In this document: piece after piece, positions 37,006 through 46,368 of the stretch
Position numbering within the stretch: the stretch's first letter is position 1
Layout of the letters: each line of letters begins with the position of its first letter
Source of the DNA: Chitinilyticum piscinae
GTDB lineage: Bacteria > Pseudomonadota > Gammaproteobacteria > Burkholderiales > Chitinibacteraceae
Assembly (NCBI RefSeq): GCF_015223195.1
Contig: NZ_JADFUA010000001.1
Span: 62,001-126,000, forward strand
DNA: 64,000 bases
Reading direction: 5' to 3'
Position numbers and translations under genes: made by a program
The notes under the pieces: model-generated
Databases searched by the model: none
The model's input: only the letters and a program-made list of their open reading frames with translations
Told to the model about the DNA's origin: nothing

Positions 37006-39326
37006 GCGGTCCTCCCCGGCTGCGGGCGCGCCAGCGGCGCCAGCAGGAAGGCCAGCATAATGCCGAACAGCACCATCGTCCCGAAGGAACGCGCCGCCGG
37101 CAGGCTGGACAGCGCCAGCAAGCCAAACGAAAGCACCGTCGTACTGGAATCCAGTGCCACGCCCAGCATGGCCTGATGGCTATCCTCGCCGGACTCGCGG
37201 AAAAAGATCGCGTAATCCACGCCCAGTGCCAGCACCAGCAGCAGTGCAAAGGCAGAGAAAATATTCAGCGGCAGCCCCAGCCAGCCAAATAGTGCCAGTG
37301 CGCCGGCCGCCGAAAACACCGAGGGCAGGATGATCCATGTTGCGCCGCGCCAGCCATGGCGCGGCACCATCAGCAACAGCATCACCACGATGGCGGCCGC
37401 GGTGAGTGCCAGCGCCAGATTGCGCGAACGCGCCATCAGCCCGGACACATCGGCGGTGCGATCAACCCACTGTACTCCGCTCAGCCCGGCCCGGGCAGGC
37501 AAATCTGCCAGCGCCGCCCGGTCACGAATGCCGGAAAGCAATACCAGCGAAGCTTTGCCTGCGGCCTGTCCATCCAGCCACAGCACGCGATCCGCCTGGC
37601 CAAGCGGGCTGGCCAGCCACCCCGACGGACTTACCGGTCGCGCACTCGCCAGCGCCGCCGCATCGGCCGCAATCGCCTCCTCGGGAATCCCCAGGCCACG
37701 CAGCCAGTTCGTGTAGGCCGGATCGGCCAGACGCTGCTGCCAACGCTGGAGATGCACTTGCTGGCTTGCCGGATCGGGCAGCAATTGCGACAGCGCACGC
37801 ACATGGCCTAGCTGGCCCGCTGCCAGCATTGGCTGCAGCGCCTGCAGCAGGCGCTGTTCGCGCTGCAGCACCTCGGCAGCGGAGCGGCCCTGCACCAGAT
37901 AGAACTGGGTTTCCGGAGCCTGCCCGAACAGCGCGCGGATGCGATCATCCTGCTGCGCCAGCTGCGGATCGCGCGCGTAAAAGCTGCGAATGTCATCGCT
38001 GGCGCGCAATTGCCATAGGCCGCCCAGCAAGAGCAGCAGCAAGGGCAGCAGCCTGCGCCAGGAAACCCATGACCCCATGCGCCGGTAGACCCCATCAATA
38101 AAAGCAGCCAGCCACATACCTCGTGTATCAGGCCGGTAGTGCCGCAGCAGCACCGGAAAGGCCAGCACCACGGTGAGAAACGCCGCCAGCAAACCTGCCG
38201 ACGAGAAAACGGCAATTTCGCGCAAGCCCGGGAAGGGCGCCAGTGCCAGCGCCAGATAACCGGTGACGCTGGTCAGCATGCCGTAGGTCAGCGCGGGACG
38301 CAGCTGCTGTACTGCATGACTCATGCTCCAATGCTCATCCGCCCCGAGACTGTCGGCAAAACAGTGCGTCCCATAATCGATGGCCACCCCGATCAGGCTG
38401 GCACCGAACACCAGCGTCAGCACATGCAGACTGCCCATCAGCGTCACAGTCACCAGCAAGGCCACGGCCGTCGCCACCGCCAGCGGCAGCAGGCACAGTA
38501 CAATCGCACTCACCCGGCGAAATGCCAGCCACATCAGCAAAATGGCGCCAATCCAGGAGCCGATACCGATGCGGCTGATTTCGTCCTTGGCCGTCCGGCT
38601 GGCCAGGCCGCTGTGCAGGGCAATACTGCTGGCCAGCACCTCGACACCCGGCGCGGCAGCCGCAGCGCGCGCCCGGGCGATGGCTGCCGCAACCGGTGCG
38701 GGGCCATCACCATGATCGACGAAGGCCCGGCTGGCATTGCGCGCTTCGATCAATGCCCAGACGCGCTGCTCGCCGTGCAGCAGCAGTACGCCGCGATCCA
38801 TGTCCATCCCCGGAACCATGCGCCGCTGCAGCAGATCGCCAGCCAGAAACAGCGGATCACGGCTGAGCAGTGCGGCACGCGGCGCCCCCAGCGGGCCATA
38901 GAGCTGTGCAGCCACCTCGTCCAGTGCCCCCTGCAAGCCCTGGGGCCCCGGCGGCAGCACGCGATCGGGGTCACTCAACGCGAAACGGAACTGCAGGGCA
39001 CTGGCCAGCGCATCGAGCTGCGGGCGCTGCAGCCGCACGTCGCTGAACGCCTTGCTGGCGCGCAATTCGGCGGCCGCCCGGCCTGCCGCCGCAATCGCCG
39101 TCTCGGCGTCCCCGGCACCGACCAGCAGCACGCTGCGCTCGCCGAGTACGGCATCCAGCTGGCGCGATGCGGCCTGCGCCAGCGGATCCTGCTCATTGGC
39201 CGGCAGCATGGCCAGCAGGTCGGTCTGCAGCGGCAGCCCCTGCCAGAGCAGCCGCCCCAGCAGCACGGCCACGACCAGCACACCGATCAGCCAAGCAGCA
39301 AACCCGTGGCGTTCGCGTTGTGTCAC
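37002..39326 (-). CDS. MMPL/RND-type exporter, ApeM-like (APE cluster)
   Basis: A 774-residue inner-membrane transporter with two repeats: TM1, a periplasmic loop of about 200 residues, TM2-6 (GIGSWIGAILLMWLAFRRVS, GVAIDYGTHCFADSL), then TM7, a second loop and TM8-12 (LALGVDYAIFFRE). The paired GxxxDYG/A motifs carry the proton-relay Asp. It should move the aryl polyene lipid out of the inner membrane, with the LolA-like protein as partner. Start is GTG 39326, 10 bp after the LolA-like stop with GAGGGTG as ribosome site. Confidence 0.93.
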   Translation of the reverse strand: MTQRERHGFAAWLIGVLVVAVLLGRLLWQGLPLQTDLLAMLPANEQDPLAQAASRQLDAVLGERSVLLVGAGDAETAIAAAGRAAAELRASKAFSDVRLQRPQLDALASALQFRFALSDPDRVLPPGPQGLQGALDEVAAQLYGPLGAPRAALLSRDPLFLAGDLLQRRMVPGMDMDRGVLLLHGEQRVWALIEARNASRAFVDHGDGPAPVAAAIARARAAAAAPGVEVLASSIALHSGLASRTAKDEISRIGIGSWIGAILLMWLAFRRVSAIVLCLLPLAVATAVALLVTVTLMGSLHVLTLVFGASLIGVAIDYGTHCFADSLGADEHWSMSHAVQQLRPALTYGMLTSVTGYLALALAPFPGLREIAVFSSAGLLAAFLTVVLAFPVLLRHYRPDTRGMWLAAFIDGVYRRMGSWVSWRRLLPLLLLLLGGLWQLRASDDIRSFYARDPQLAQQDDRIRALFGQAPETQFYLVQGRSAAEVLQREQRLLQALQPMLAAGQLGHVRALSQLLPDPASQQVHLQRWQQRLADPAYTNWLRGLGIPEEAIAADAAALASARPVSPSGWLASPLGQADRVLWLDGQAAGKASLVLLSGIRDRAALADLPARAGLSGVQWVDRTADVSGLMARSRNLALALTAAAIVVMLLLMVPRHGWRGATWIILPSVFSAAGALALFGWLGLPLNIFSAFALLLVLALGVDYAIFFRESGEDSHQAMLGVALDSSTTVLSFGLLALSSLPAARSFGTMVLFGIMLAFLLAPLARPQPGRTA

Positions 39327-39336
39327 CCCGGCACCC

Positions 39337-39945
39337 TCATTTCAGCGCATACAGCGCGTCTTCCGCAGCCGTGAGCCGGCCGGCCTCGCGCACATTGCTG
39401 AACACGTATACGGTGCGGTCGCCATTTTTCTCGGCGATGTCGAGCTGCTCCAGAGTTTTGCCGCCCGACAGCGTCAGCGTACGGGCAAAGCTCGCAAACA
39501 ACCCGCCTTTGGGGGTCAGCTCCAGCTGCCAGGACGGCCCGCTGACCTTGCCCTGAATGACGAAATCCTGCTCCAGCGCCTGCCAGTCGCCGCCGACCAG
39601 CGCCATGAAAATGCGCGATACCGAGCTGTAGCCCGGCTGGCTACGCGCCTCGACCCGGGCAATCGTTTTGCCGCGCACCTGCTGGATCAGCTGCTCGCCG
39701 GTGATGACGGCATCGGACGCATACGGCCTGTCCATGCGCCAGAGCAGCCCACGGGGCTTCAGGTAGATGAACTGGCCACTTGAAATAAGGGGCTTGCTCA
39801 AGGTTGCCACGTGCTTTTCCTGGCGGAACTCGCCGCGCTGCGCATCCGGCAACGCCACGCGCACGCGCACGTCGTCGATCACCCCGGCAAGCGCCGGCGC
39901 ACTCAGCAACAAGCATCCGAGTAGAGCTGTCAGCACGCGCTTCAT
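39337..39945 (-). CDS. LolA-like periplasmic carrier, ApeL-like (APE cluster)
   Basis: A 202-residue exported protein (signal MKRVLTALLGCLLLSAPALA). The mature part has the LolA features: GEFRQEKHVATLSKPLISSGQFIY and RGLLWRMDRPYASDAVITG. LolA-type proteins carry lipids across the periplasm, here presumably the pigment lipid from the MMPL exporter to the outer membrane. ATG overlaps the thioesterase stop. Confidence 0.9.
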   Translation of the reverse strand: MKRVLTALLGCLLLSAPALAGVIDDVRVRVALPDAQRGEFRQEKHVATLSKPLISSGQFIYLKPRGLLWRMDRPYASDAVITGEQLIQQVRGKTIARVEARSQPGYSSVSRIFMALVGGDWQALEQDFVIQGKVSGPSWQLELTPKGGLFASFARTLTLSGGKTLEQLDIAEKNGDRTVYVFSNVREAGRLTAAEDALYALK

Positions 39946-40361
39946 GGCTTGGGGACTCCCAGTTTTTCGAAGAGCACATCGGGGGAGACATAGCACATCT
40001 CGCCGCTGGCCACGTTCACCGCCACCTGCGTCGTTGCCCCCTTGGTCAGCAGCGCGCCGCTGGCCGCGTCATGGATGCGGTAGCTGACCTTGAGCCGGTT
40101 TTCCCACTCGACAATTGTCGCGGTCACCCGCAGCGGCTGACCGAAGCGCGCCGGACGGGAATAACGCACCGCCAGATCGACCACCGGCCAGGCATAGCCC
40201 GATGCCCGCATGCCGGGATAGTCATAGTCGAACGACGCCAGCAGCGCCGAGCGCGCCAGCTCGAAATACTTCACATAATGGCCATGCCAGACGACCTCCA
40301 TAAGGTCGATGTCGTGAAACGGCGGCGTCACCAGAATGCTGTGCGTCAGTGCCGGTCTCAT
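39942..40361 (-). CDS. 4HBT-type thioesterase, ApeK-like (APE cluster)
   Basis: A 139-residue hotdog thioesterase with FHDIDLMEVVWHGHYVKYFE (Asp17/Asp19 region), the mark of the 4-hydroxybenzoyl-CoA thioesterase family. It could free the finished polyene from its carrier or edit wrong intermediates. Overlaps the ammonia-lyase stop by 4 bp. Confidence 0.9.
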   Translation of the reverse strand: MRPALTHSILVTPPFHDIDLMEVVWHGHYVKYFELARSALLASFDYDYPGMRASGYAWPVVDLAVRYSRPARFGQPLRVTATIVEWENRLKVSYRIHDAASGALLTKGATTQVAVNVASGEMCYVSPDVLFEKLGVPKP

Positions 40362-41914
40362 GCGGATTGCTCCGGCACGCTGAAATGCTCCGCCCGCATC
40401 ATGGCCAGCACGGCACGCAATTCGCCATCCAGCGCACGGTCTTCATGCAGGAAGGCCGACTGCGTACGGACTTCATCCAGCAGTGCAAGCACGCCCTCCG
40501 AGAGCGCCTCGCGCGTCAGCTCCCCCTGGCGGATACGCAACTCGACACCCTGCACCGCCGCCAGCGCATGCGCGGCAACAACCTGTTCGGTGAGCTGCAG
40601 CACGCGCAAGGCATCGCGCGCGGCAATCGTGCCCATGCTGACCTTGTCCTGGTTATGGCATTCGGTCGAACGGCTGAACACGCTGGCCGGCATGGTCAGT
40701 TTCAGCGCCTCGGCCGCCCACGACGACGCACCGATCTGCACGGCCTTGAAGCCGTGATTGATCGCGGCACGCTCGCCCTGTGCGCCCGAGAGATTGCTCG
40801 GCAGGCCGTGGTTGTAGCGGGTGTCGACCATCAGCGCCAGCTGGCGATCCATCAGGTCGGCAATATTGGCAACCATGTTTTTCAGGCTGTCCATGGCAAA
40901 GGCAATGTGTCCACCGTAGAAATGTCCGCCGTGCAGCACGTGTTCGCCTTCGCCATCGATGATGGGGTTGTCGTTGGCACTGTTGAGTTCATTCTCGATG
41001 AACTGGCGCAACATCGGCTGCGCATCGGCCAGCACGCCCAGCACATGCGGCGCGCAGCGCAGCGAATAGCGATCCTGCAGCCGCAAGCCTTCACGCGGCG
41101 CTTCGCCGGCCTGCAGGTCGGCGTGCAGCCAGGCGGCGACGCGATTTTGCCCCGGATGCGGCTTCACCGAGAACAGTTTGGGATCAAAATGATAGCTGTT
41201 CCCGGCACAGGCCAGCGACGCCAGCGCAGTCATACGCGAACTCAGCCGCAGCAGGTAATCGGCACGCCGGTAGGCGAGACAGGCCAGTGCCGTCATGACG
41301 GCCGTGCCATTCATCAGCGCCAGCCCCTCCTTGGGTGCCAGGCGCAAGGGCGGGATGCCGTGCTCCGCGAGCGCCTTAGCGGCAGGGTATACCGCGCCAG
41401 CCTTGTATACGTCTCGCTCACCAGCCAATACCGCAGCCACATATGATAGTGGCGTCAGGTCGCCGCTGGCGCCGACCGAGCCTTCTTCGGGAATCACCGG
41501 CACCAGGTCCGCATTGATCAGCGCAGCCAGTTGCTCAAGCAGTTGCCAGCGTACGCCGGAGTAACCTTGCGCCAGCGAATTCAGCCGGGCGGCCAGAATG
41601 GCACGACCGGTATACGCATCAAACATCGCGCCCAGCCCGCAGCCGTGATAGGTGTACAGATGATGCGGCAGATCGGCGACCAGCTGCGGCGGAATGGCCA
41701 CGGTGCACGAGTCGCCGTAACCCGTGGTCACCCCGTAGATTTCGCCGTGTTCGGCCAGCAGACTGTCGAGAAACGCGCTGCCGGCATCGACACGGCGGCG
41801 AAAGGCCGGCTCGGCGGCCAGACGGACCGGATGCCCGCCGGCAATCGCCAGCACATCTTCGATACACAGGCGGGAAGCACCGAACTCAACCGGTGTCAGG
41901 GACGGATTACTCAT
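40358..41914 (-). CDS. Aromatic amino acid ammonia-lyase (HAL/TAL family) in the APE cluster
   Basis: A 518-residue MIO enzyme. The Ala149-Ser150-Gly151 triad in GSVGASGDLTPLSY forms the electrophilic MIO group; Tyr60 in IYGVTTGYG is the catalytic base loop; later NSANDNPI and YHFDPKLFS are conserved. His90 in LYTYHGCGLG lies where tyrosine ammonia-lyases carry the specificity histidine, so coumarate from tyrosine is the likely product. A histidine ammonia-lyase is the main alternative, but no hut genes are near. In this cluster it would supply the aryl starter unit. Overlaps both neighbours. Confidence 0.88.
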   Translation of the reverse strand: MSNPSLTPVEFGASRLCIEDVLAIAGGHPVRLAAEPAFRRRVDAGSAFLDSLLAEHGEIYGVTTGYGDSCTVAIPPQLVADLPHHLYTYHGCGLGAMFDAYTGRAILAARLNSLAQGYSGVRWQLLEQLAALINADLVPVIPEEGSVGASGDLTPLSYVAAVLAGERDVYKAGAVYPAAKALAEHGIPPLRLAPKEGLALMNGTAVMTALACLAYRRADYLLRLSSRMTALASLACAGNSYHFDPKLFSVKPHPGQNRVAAWLHADLQAGEAPREGLRLQDRYSLRCAPHVLGVLADAQPMLRQFIENELNSANDNPIIDGEGEHVLHGGHFYGGHIAFAMDSLKNMVANIADLMDRQLALMVDTRYNHGLPSNLSGAQGERAAINHGFKAVQIGASSWAAEALKLTMPASVFSRSTECHNQDKVSMGTIAARDALRVLQLTEQVVAAHALAAVQGVELRIRQGELTREALSEGVLALLDEVRTQSAFLHEDRALDGELRAVLAMMRAEHFSVPEQSA

Positions 41915-42839
41915 CGGGCGTGGACCAGAACGGATAGAAATTGAACCATTGCAGCGGCTCCTGCCGGCACAGCGCTTGCAGTTCATCGGCATAACGCTGC
42001 GCGGAGGCCTGCAGCCAGGCGTTGCGCTGCGACCGCGGCACGGTCTGCGCCTCGGACAACATGGTGAACGAGAGGGCGAATCCGGCCTGCTCGCGCACGC
42101 AACAGGCGAGCACCAGCGGACAGGCGAGCAGCAGTGCCAGCAAATGCGGCCCCAGCGGCAAACAGGCGGAATGGCCGAGAAAACGGACCGGCAGCGTCGC
42201 ATCGCGACGCCCCTTGCGGTGCGGCACGCGATCGGCGGCAATGACCAGCCATTCGCCAGCCGCCACCCGCGCGGCCAGATCGGCCGCCAGCACCGCGTCC
42301 AGCGCCTCGACCTGCAGCAGGCGGATGCGCGACGATGCGCCCTGCTCGCCCAGCAGGCGGTTGAACTGCGCCGCGTGCGCGGTATGCACCAGGATGGTCA
42401 GGTGCAAAGCGGGGATGTCTTCGGCAAAGGCCTGCATCACTTCGGTATTGCCCAAGTGTGCAGTCAACATGATGCCACCCTGCCCGGCAGCGAGGCGCTG
42501 CAGCATGCCTTCGCGCCCACGGATTGAGCTCGCGGCCAGCGGCTGGCCACTCCAGGCGTGCAGCTTGTCGAGCACCATGTCAGCAAAGGCAATGAAATGC
42601 CGCCAGCACAGCCACAGCCCCGGCCGCAGCCCCAGCTCCGGCGCATGCGCCGCCAGGCGCTGCAGATAATCCAGTGACGCCCGCCGTGGCGCAGCGCCCA
42701 ACCAGAAAAACCATCCCAGCACCGGATACAGGCAAACGCGAAACAGCCACTTGCCACCCACTCGGTAGCTCGCCAGCAGCAGCTTCATCCCGTAATAGGC
42801 AAAGCCGCCACCCTGCTCGCGCTGGCCAGCCCAACTCAT
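41907..42839 (-). CDS. LpxL-like lipid acyltransferase (APE cluster)
   Basis: A 310-residue protein similar to the lauroyl/myristoyl lipid A acyltransferases: an N-terminal membrane helix (VCLYPVLGWFFWLG), the catalytic HxxxxE-like motif as LTAHLGNTEVM, IAADRVPHRKG and FLGHSACLPLGPHLLALL. In APE clusters such an enzyme joins polyene or fatty acid to a lipid carrier. In some clusters it is fused to the glycosyltransferase before it (ApeJ); here they are two genes overlapping by 4 bp. Confidence 0.85.
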   Translation of the reverse strand: MSWAGQREQGGGFAYYGMKLLLASYRVGGKWLFRVCLYPVLGWFFWLGAAPRRASLDYLQRLAAHAPELGLRPGLWLCWRHFIAFADMVLDKLHAWSGQPLAASSIRGREGMLQRLAAGQGGIMLTAHLGNTEVMQAFAEDIPALHLTILVHTAHAAQFNRLLGEQGASSRIRLLQVEALDAVLAADLAARVAAGEWLVIAADRVPHRKGRRDATLPVRFLGHSACLPLGPHLLALLLACPLVLACCVREQAGFALSFTMLSEAQTVPRSQRNAWLQASAQRYADELQALCRQEPLQWFNFYPFWSTPDE

Positions 42840-43594
42840 TTCCGGCACCAGCGGCGCAAATTGCGCCACAACAACACAGGGCTGCGCAGCAGCATGCCGC
42901 AGAACAGGCGGGCATGCATGCGGGAAATCAGCGCGTTGTCGCGCCAGACCAGAAAATGCGACACCCCATCCAGCGGATAATGGACCGGGGTAGGCAGCTG
43001 GCGGATGGTGACGCCGGCCCAGTACATGCGCACCATGATTTCCGGATCGAAATCCATGCGGCGGCCCAGGCGCTGACGCTCGAGCAGCGCCACGCTGCTG
43101 GCCAGCGGGTAGACCCGAAAGCCGCACATCGAATCACGAATGGTGAAGGACAGCGTGTTGATCCAGATCCACACATGCGTGAGGTAGCGGGCATACAGCC
43201 GGCCCCTGGGCACCGATTCGTCATACACCGGGTAGCCGGAAACCAATGCCGCCGGCTCGGCCTCGGCCAGCGACAGCAGCTGCGGAATCTCACGGGTATC
43301 ATGCTGGCCATCGGCATCAATCTGTACGGCATGGCTATACCCATCAGCGTATGCCCAGCACAACCCGGTCATTACGGCGCCGCCCTTGCCCTGGTTCTGC
43401 GCATGCCGACGCAGGCGAACCCAATCCGGATGCTCGGCTGCCAGCGCTTCCAGCGTCGCCCGGCAGCCCTCATTGCTGCCATCGTCAACCAGCAGACAGG
43501 GCAGGCCGAAAGGCTGCAGCTGTAGCAACACCTGGCCGATGGCGGCCTCGTGGTTGTAGACGGGGATGACAAAACACGGGCGGAACTCACTCAT
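42836..43594 (-). CDS. Family 2 glycosyltransferase (APE cluster)
   Basis: A 252-residue GT-A enzyme: FVIPVYNHEAAIGQVL, LLVDDGSNEG and the metal-binding QIDADGQHD. It adds a sugar from a nucleotide- or polyprenyl-linked donor, probably to the lipid end of the pigment. ATG 43594 overlaps the ligase-dehydratase stop by 8 bp; the frame running back to 43672 lies in that gene. Confidence 0.9.
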   Translation of the reverse strand: MSEFRPCFVIPVYNHEAAIGQVLLQLQPFGLPCLLVDDGSNEGCRATLEALAAEHPDWVRLRRHAQNQGKGGAVMTGLCWAYADGYSHAVQIDADGQHDTREIPQLLSLAEAEPAALVSGYPVYDESVPRGRLYARYLTHVWIWINTLSFTIRDSMCGFRVYPLASSVALLERQRLGRRMDFDPEIMVRMYWAGVTIRQLPTPVHYPLDGVSHFLVWRDNALISRMHARLFCGMLLRSPVLLWRNLRRWCRK

Positions 43595-45248
43595 CGGCAA
43601 ACACCAGTCGCCCCGATGAATGCACACCATGCCCCGAGGCGAAAGCAAACTGCAGCCGCTGCTTTGTACCATCCCACTCCAGCGTCAGCGTGACTTCGCT
43701 ATCCGGGCGGATGACCTGCTGGAATTTGATGTTCTCGAGCTTGCGAAACTGGCGCCCCAGCGGGAAATGCGCGCGCGCCAGCTGTGCGGCCCAATGAATC
43801 TGGGTCACGCCGGGCAGGATCGGGTGGCCCGGGAAATGCCCGGCAAAGTAGACGGTATCCGCCGGTACATACAACTGCAGAACCAGCTTGCCGTCCACTT
43901 GTGCAAGCTCGCGCAGTTCCGGCAGACGCGGCGGAGCAAACAGCTGCTCGAGTGCGGCACGCACGACCTTGCCCTGGGAGTTCTGCGGCAAGGCGGCGAC
44001 AAAGCGCCAGCGGCGCGGGATGGCCAATGGCTCGAGCTTGTCTGCCAGCAGTTGCTGCAGCTGGCGGCCATACGCGCGCCGCCCCAGCTGCTGCAGTGCC
44101 TGCTGACCGGCGGAATCAAGCACCAGTACGGCCGCCACCTGCTGCCGATTCGCATCGTTGAGCGCCAGTGCGGCAGCATCCTTCACCTGCGACAGCGACA
44201 GCAGCGCCTGCTCGACACCGGCCAGCGCAATACGCTTGCCCTCGATCTTGACGATGCGATCCAGTCGCCCCAGCAGCTCGAAACCACCGTCGGGGGCAAA
44301 ACGCACGGCATCATCCATGACCACCCAGTCCATATGGTCGAGGTGCGGCGAGCGCAAGGCCAGCGCACCACGGTCATCCTGGCGCAGCTCGACACCTGGC
44401 AGGGCCTGCCAGCGTCCCGGCTGCTGCCGCCAGGCAACACCTCCGGTTTCGGATGAGCCGAAAATCTCGTAGACCGGCAAACCCGCCTGCTGTTGCAGGT
44501 GTCCGGCCACCACCGGGGGCAGCGCCCCCGCGGAAGAAAATAGCGCGGCCAGTCTTGGCCGGACCGCCGCCCAATCCAGTGAGTCGCCAAAGCGCTGGTA
44601 GTGTGCCGGACTACCCACCCACAGCGCGCGGGTGGTTCGCAGTGTATGGGCAAACAGCTGCTCGGGAAAAAACGCGGTTTCACACATGAAAGGTCGCCCC
44701 GCATGCAGCGGCCAGATGATGCGGAACAGCAGGCCATACAGATGCTGATGACTGACCGTCGCCAACACCAGCGCATCACCCAGCTCCGCACCGAAGAGCC
44801 GTTCGAGCGTGGCGGCCTCGGCAAGCAGCTGTGCGAGGCTTTTGCGGATCGGCTTGGGCTGGCCGGTCGAACCGGAGGTGTAGATCACCAGCTGCGCCGA
44901 TGCATCGGGCATCTGCAGGGCAGGAACTGCAGCGGAAGTGGACGAGGCCAATTGATCGATGCGCAGCTCAGCCAGATCACTATCGCCAAGCAGGCAGGCG
45001 CAGCCGGTTGCCCTGAGCTGCAGCACGTCACCGGGAATATGCAGGGTCTTACCGGCCAGCCAGCCGGCACACAGCCCGACGGCAAACCAGTAGGCATCCG
45101 TAGCAAACAGCGCCAGATCGCTGGCAGCCTCTTCACGCAGATGCGCCGCGAGCCGGCCTACTTCAGCGGCAAAACGCTCGCGGGTGACAAGGCCAGTTGG
45201 GGTGCAGGCCATAACACCATCGCCGTGCAGTGCATCAGACCACCCCAT
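43587..45248 (-). CDS. Fused AMP-dependent acyl-ACP ligase and hotdog dehydratase (ApeH-ApeI fusion)
   Basis: A 553-residue two-domain protein. Residues about 10-420 are an adenylate-forming ligase: VIYTSGSTGQPKP (ATP loop), YEIFGSSETGG, LLGRLDRIVKIEGKRI and the Lys in NSQGKVVRAAL. Residues about 425-553 are a FabZ-like hotdog: YFAGHFPGHPILPGVTQIHW with the catalytic His. The ligase should activate the aryl acid (for example coumarate) onto carrier protein; the dehydratase removes water during extension. In E. coli these are separate proteins as I recall. ATG 45248 overlaps the membrane-protein gene by 14 bp; a start at 45290 is less likely. Confidence 0.92.
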   Translation of the reverse strand: MGWSDALHGDGVMACTPTGLVTRERFAAEVGRLAAHLREEAASDLALFATDAYWFAVGLCAGWLAGKTLHIPGDVLQLRATGCACLLGDSDLAELRIDQLASSTSAAVPALQMPDASAQLVIYTSGSTGQPKPIRKSLAQLLAEAATLERLFGAELGDALVLATVSHQHLYGLLFRIIWPLHAGRPFMCETAFFPEQLFAHTLRTTRALWVGSPAHYQRFGDSLDWAAVRPRLAALFSSAGALPPVVAGHLQQQAGLPVYEIFGSSETGGVAWRQQPGRWQALPGVELRQDDRGALALRSPHLDHMDWVVMDDAVRFAPDGGFELLGRLDRIVKIEGKRIALAGVEQALLSLSQVKDAAALALNDANRQQVAAVLVLDSAGQQALQQLGRRAYGRQLQQLLADKLEPLAIPRRWRFVAALPQNSQGKVVRAALEQLFAPPRLPELRELAQVDGKLVLQLYVPADTVYFAGHFPGHPILPGVTQIHWAAQLARAHFPLGRQFRKLENIKFQQVIRPDSEVTLTLEWDGTKQRLQFAFASGHGVHSSGRLVFADE

Positions 45249-45795
45249 CGGCCATCCTCGCACGCCAATACTGCCGGAATAACCATTCACCGCCGAGCAG
45301 CAGGCCGATCAGCAGGTATGCGATCAGGCCGTTGTATAAAGTCCAGACTTCCCACGAAGCAAACCAGGCGGTCCAGCCAGCAACCAGCGCATTAAGCACA
45401 AAAAAACCGCACCACAGCATGGTCACGCGCCGGGTATAGCGGATTGCTGCGGCGGGCAGCTCCGGCTCACTCAAGTGCGCCAGCCGCTCGATGATCGACG
45501 GCGGATGACGGAGTGACCAGCCAAACAGCGCGCCCAACCCCAGGTTCAGCACGACCGGGTAATAACGCAACCAGCCGGTACTGCCGCGCACATAGATCAG
45601 CAAGGCCAGCACCAGCAATACCGCAACCTGCAACTGCACCGCAGGTTGCTGCCAGCCACCGGCCAGCCGCAAGACGGCCAGCCCCAGCAAGGCCAGCGCG
45701 AATGCGCCTGGCTGCCAGTGATCCAGCGCCAGAAAGACAATCAGCGGATAGGCAATGCTGGCCAGCATGCCCAGCAGTGTCAGCACGCGGCGCAA
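45235..45795 (-). CDS. COG4648-type membrane protein, ApeG-like (APE cluster)
   Basis: A 186-residue protein with about five TM helices (LGMLASIAYPLIVFLAL, ALALLGLAVLRLAGG, VAVLLVLALLIYV, TMLWCGFFVLNALVAGW, NGLIAYLLIGLLLGGEWL). Its family is found almost only in aryl polyene clusters; its job is unknown. The start is a TTG at 45795, five bases after the ACP stop; an ATG at 45768 is the alternative. Confidence 0.85.
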   Translation of the reverse strand: MRRVLTLLGMLASIAYPLIVFLALDHWQPGAFALALLGLAVLRLAGGWQQPAVQLQVAVLLVLALLIYVRGSTGWLRYYPVVLNLGLGALFGWSLRHPPSIIERLAHLSEPELPAAAIRYTRRVTMLWCGFFVLNALVAGWTAWFASWEVWTLYNGLIAYLLIGLLLGGEWLFRQYWRARMADGVV

Positions 45796-45799
45796 GGTT

Positions 45800-46042
45800 T
45801 CACTGCTGCTGTTTCAGTACCGCATCGACCAGATCGGCCACCGTGCGGACCTGCTTGAAATCTTCCGGGCTGATCTTGCGCCCGACCAGATCGCGCAATT
45901 CAGCCGCCAGATCGACCGCATCGATGCTATCGATTTCCAGGTCGTCATACAGCCGTGCCTCGGGAACAATCCGCTCTGCGGGCAGCTCAAAGAGCTCGCC
46001 CATAATCCGCACAATTTCGTTTTGAACAGTCTGCTTATCCAT
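45800..46042 (-). CDS. Acyl carrier protein, ApeF-like (APE cluster)
   Basis: An 80-residue acidic carrier with the phosphopantetheine site LEIDSIDAVDL (Ser39). It is the second carrier of the cluster; having two lets starter and growing chain be held on different carriers. Confidence 0.93.
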   Translation of the reverse strand: MDKQTVQNEIVRIMGELFELPAERIVPEARLYDDLEIDSIDAVDLAAELRDLVGRKISPEDFKQVRTVADLVDAVLKQQQ

Positions 46043-46104
46043 ATTTTCTCCCTGATCGCATCCTGCCCCGTTCCGGGCAGGGCTTGCCGGCGCCCCCGGC
46101 GGAT

Positions 46105-46368
46105 TTACTGCTTGCGCTGGTGGCTGACCAGTTCGGCCAGCGCGGCAATCGAGGCGAAATGGGCGCGATTTTCGGCCGCGTCGCTTTGCAGCTTGATGCC
46201 GTACTTCTTCTGCAGAGCGACCCCCAGCTCGAGCGCATCGATCGAGTCCAGCCCCAGACCATCATTGAACAGCGGTGCATCGGTATCGATCTCGTCCGCC
46301 GTCATGTCTTCCAGATTGAGTGTTTCGATGACAAAACACTTGATTTCATTGATCAGCGCACTATCCAC
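46105..46368 (-). CDS. Acyl carrier protein, ApeE-like (APE cluster)
   Basis: An 87-residue carrier with phosphopantetheine site GLGLDSIDALEL. The start is GTG 46368 (first residues VDSALINEIK read as Met-Asp-Ser), overlapping the acyltransferase stop by 8 bp; an ATG 13 codons upstream lies inside that gene and adds unconserved residues. In characterised clusters this carrier receives the aryl starter from the ligase. Confidence 0.92.
   Translation of the reverse strand: MDSALINEIKCFVIETLNLEDMTADEIDTDAPLFNDGLGLDSIDALELGVALQKKYGIKLQSDAAENRAHFASIAALAELVSHQRKQ

Noticed and set aside
38139-39374. 411-codon plus-strand frame opposite the MMPL exporter
   Set aside because: Gln/His/Arg-rich shadow of a clear 774-residue transporter gene.
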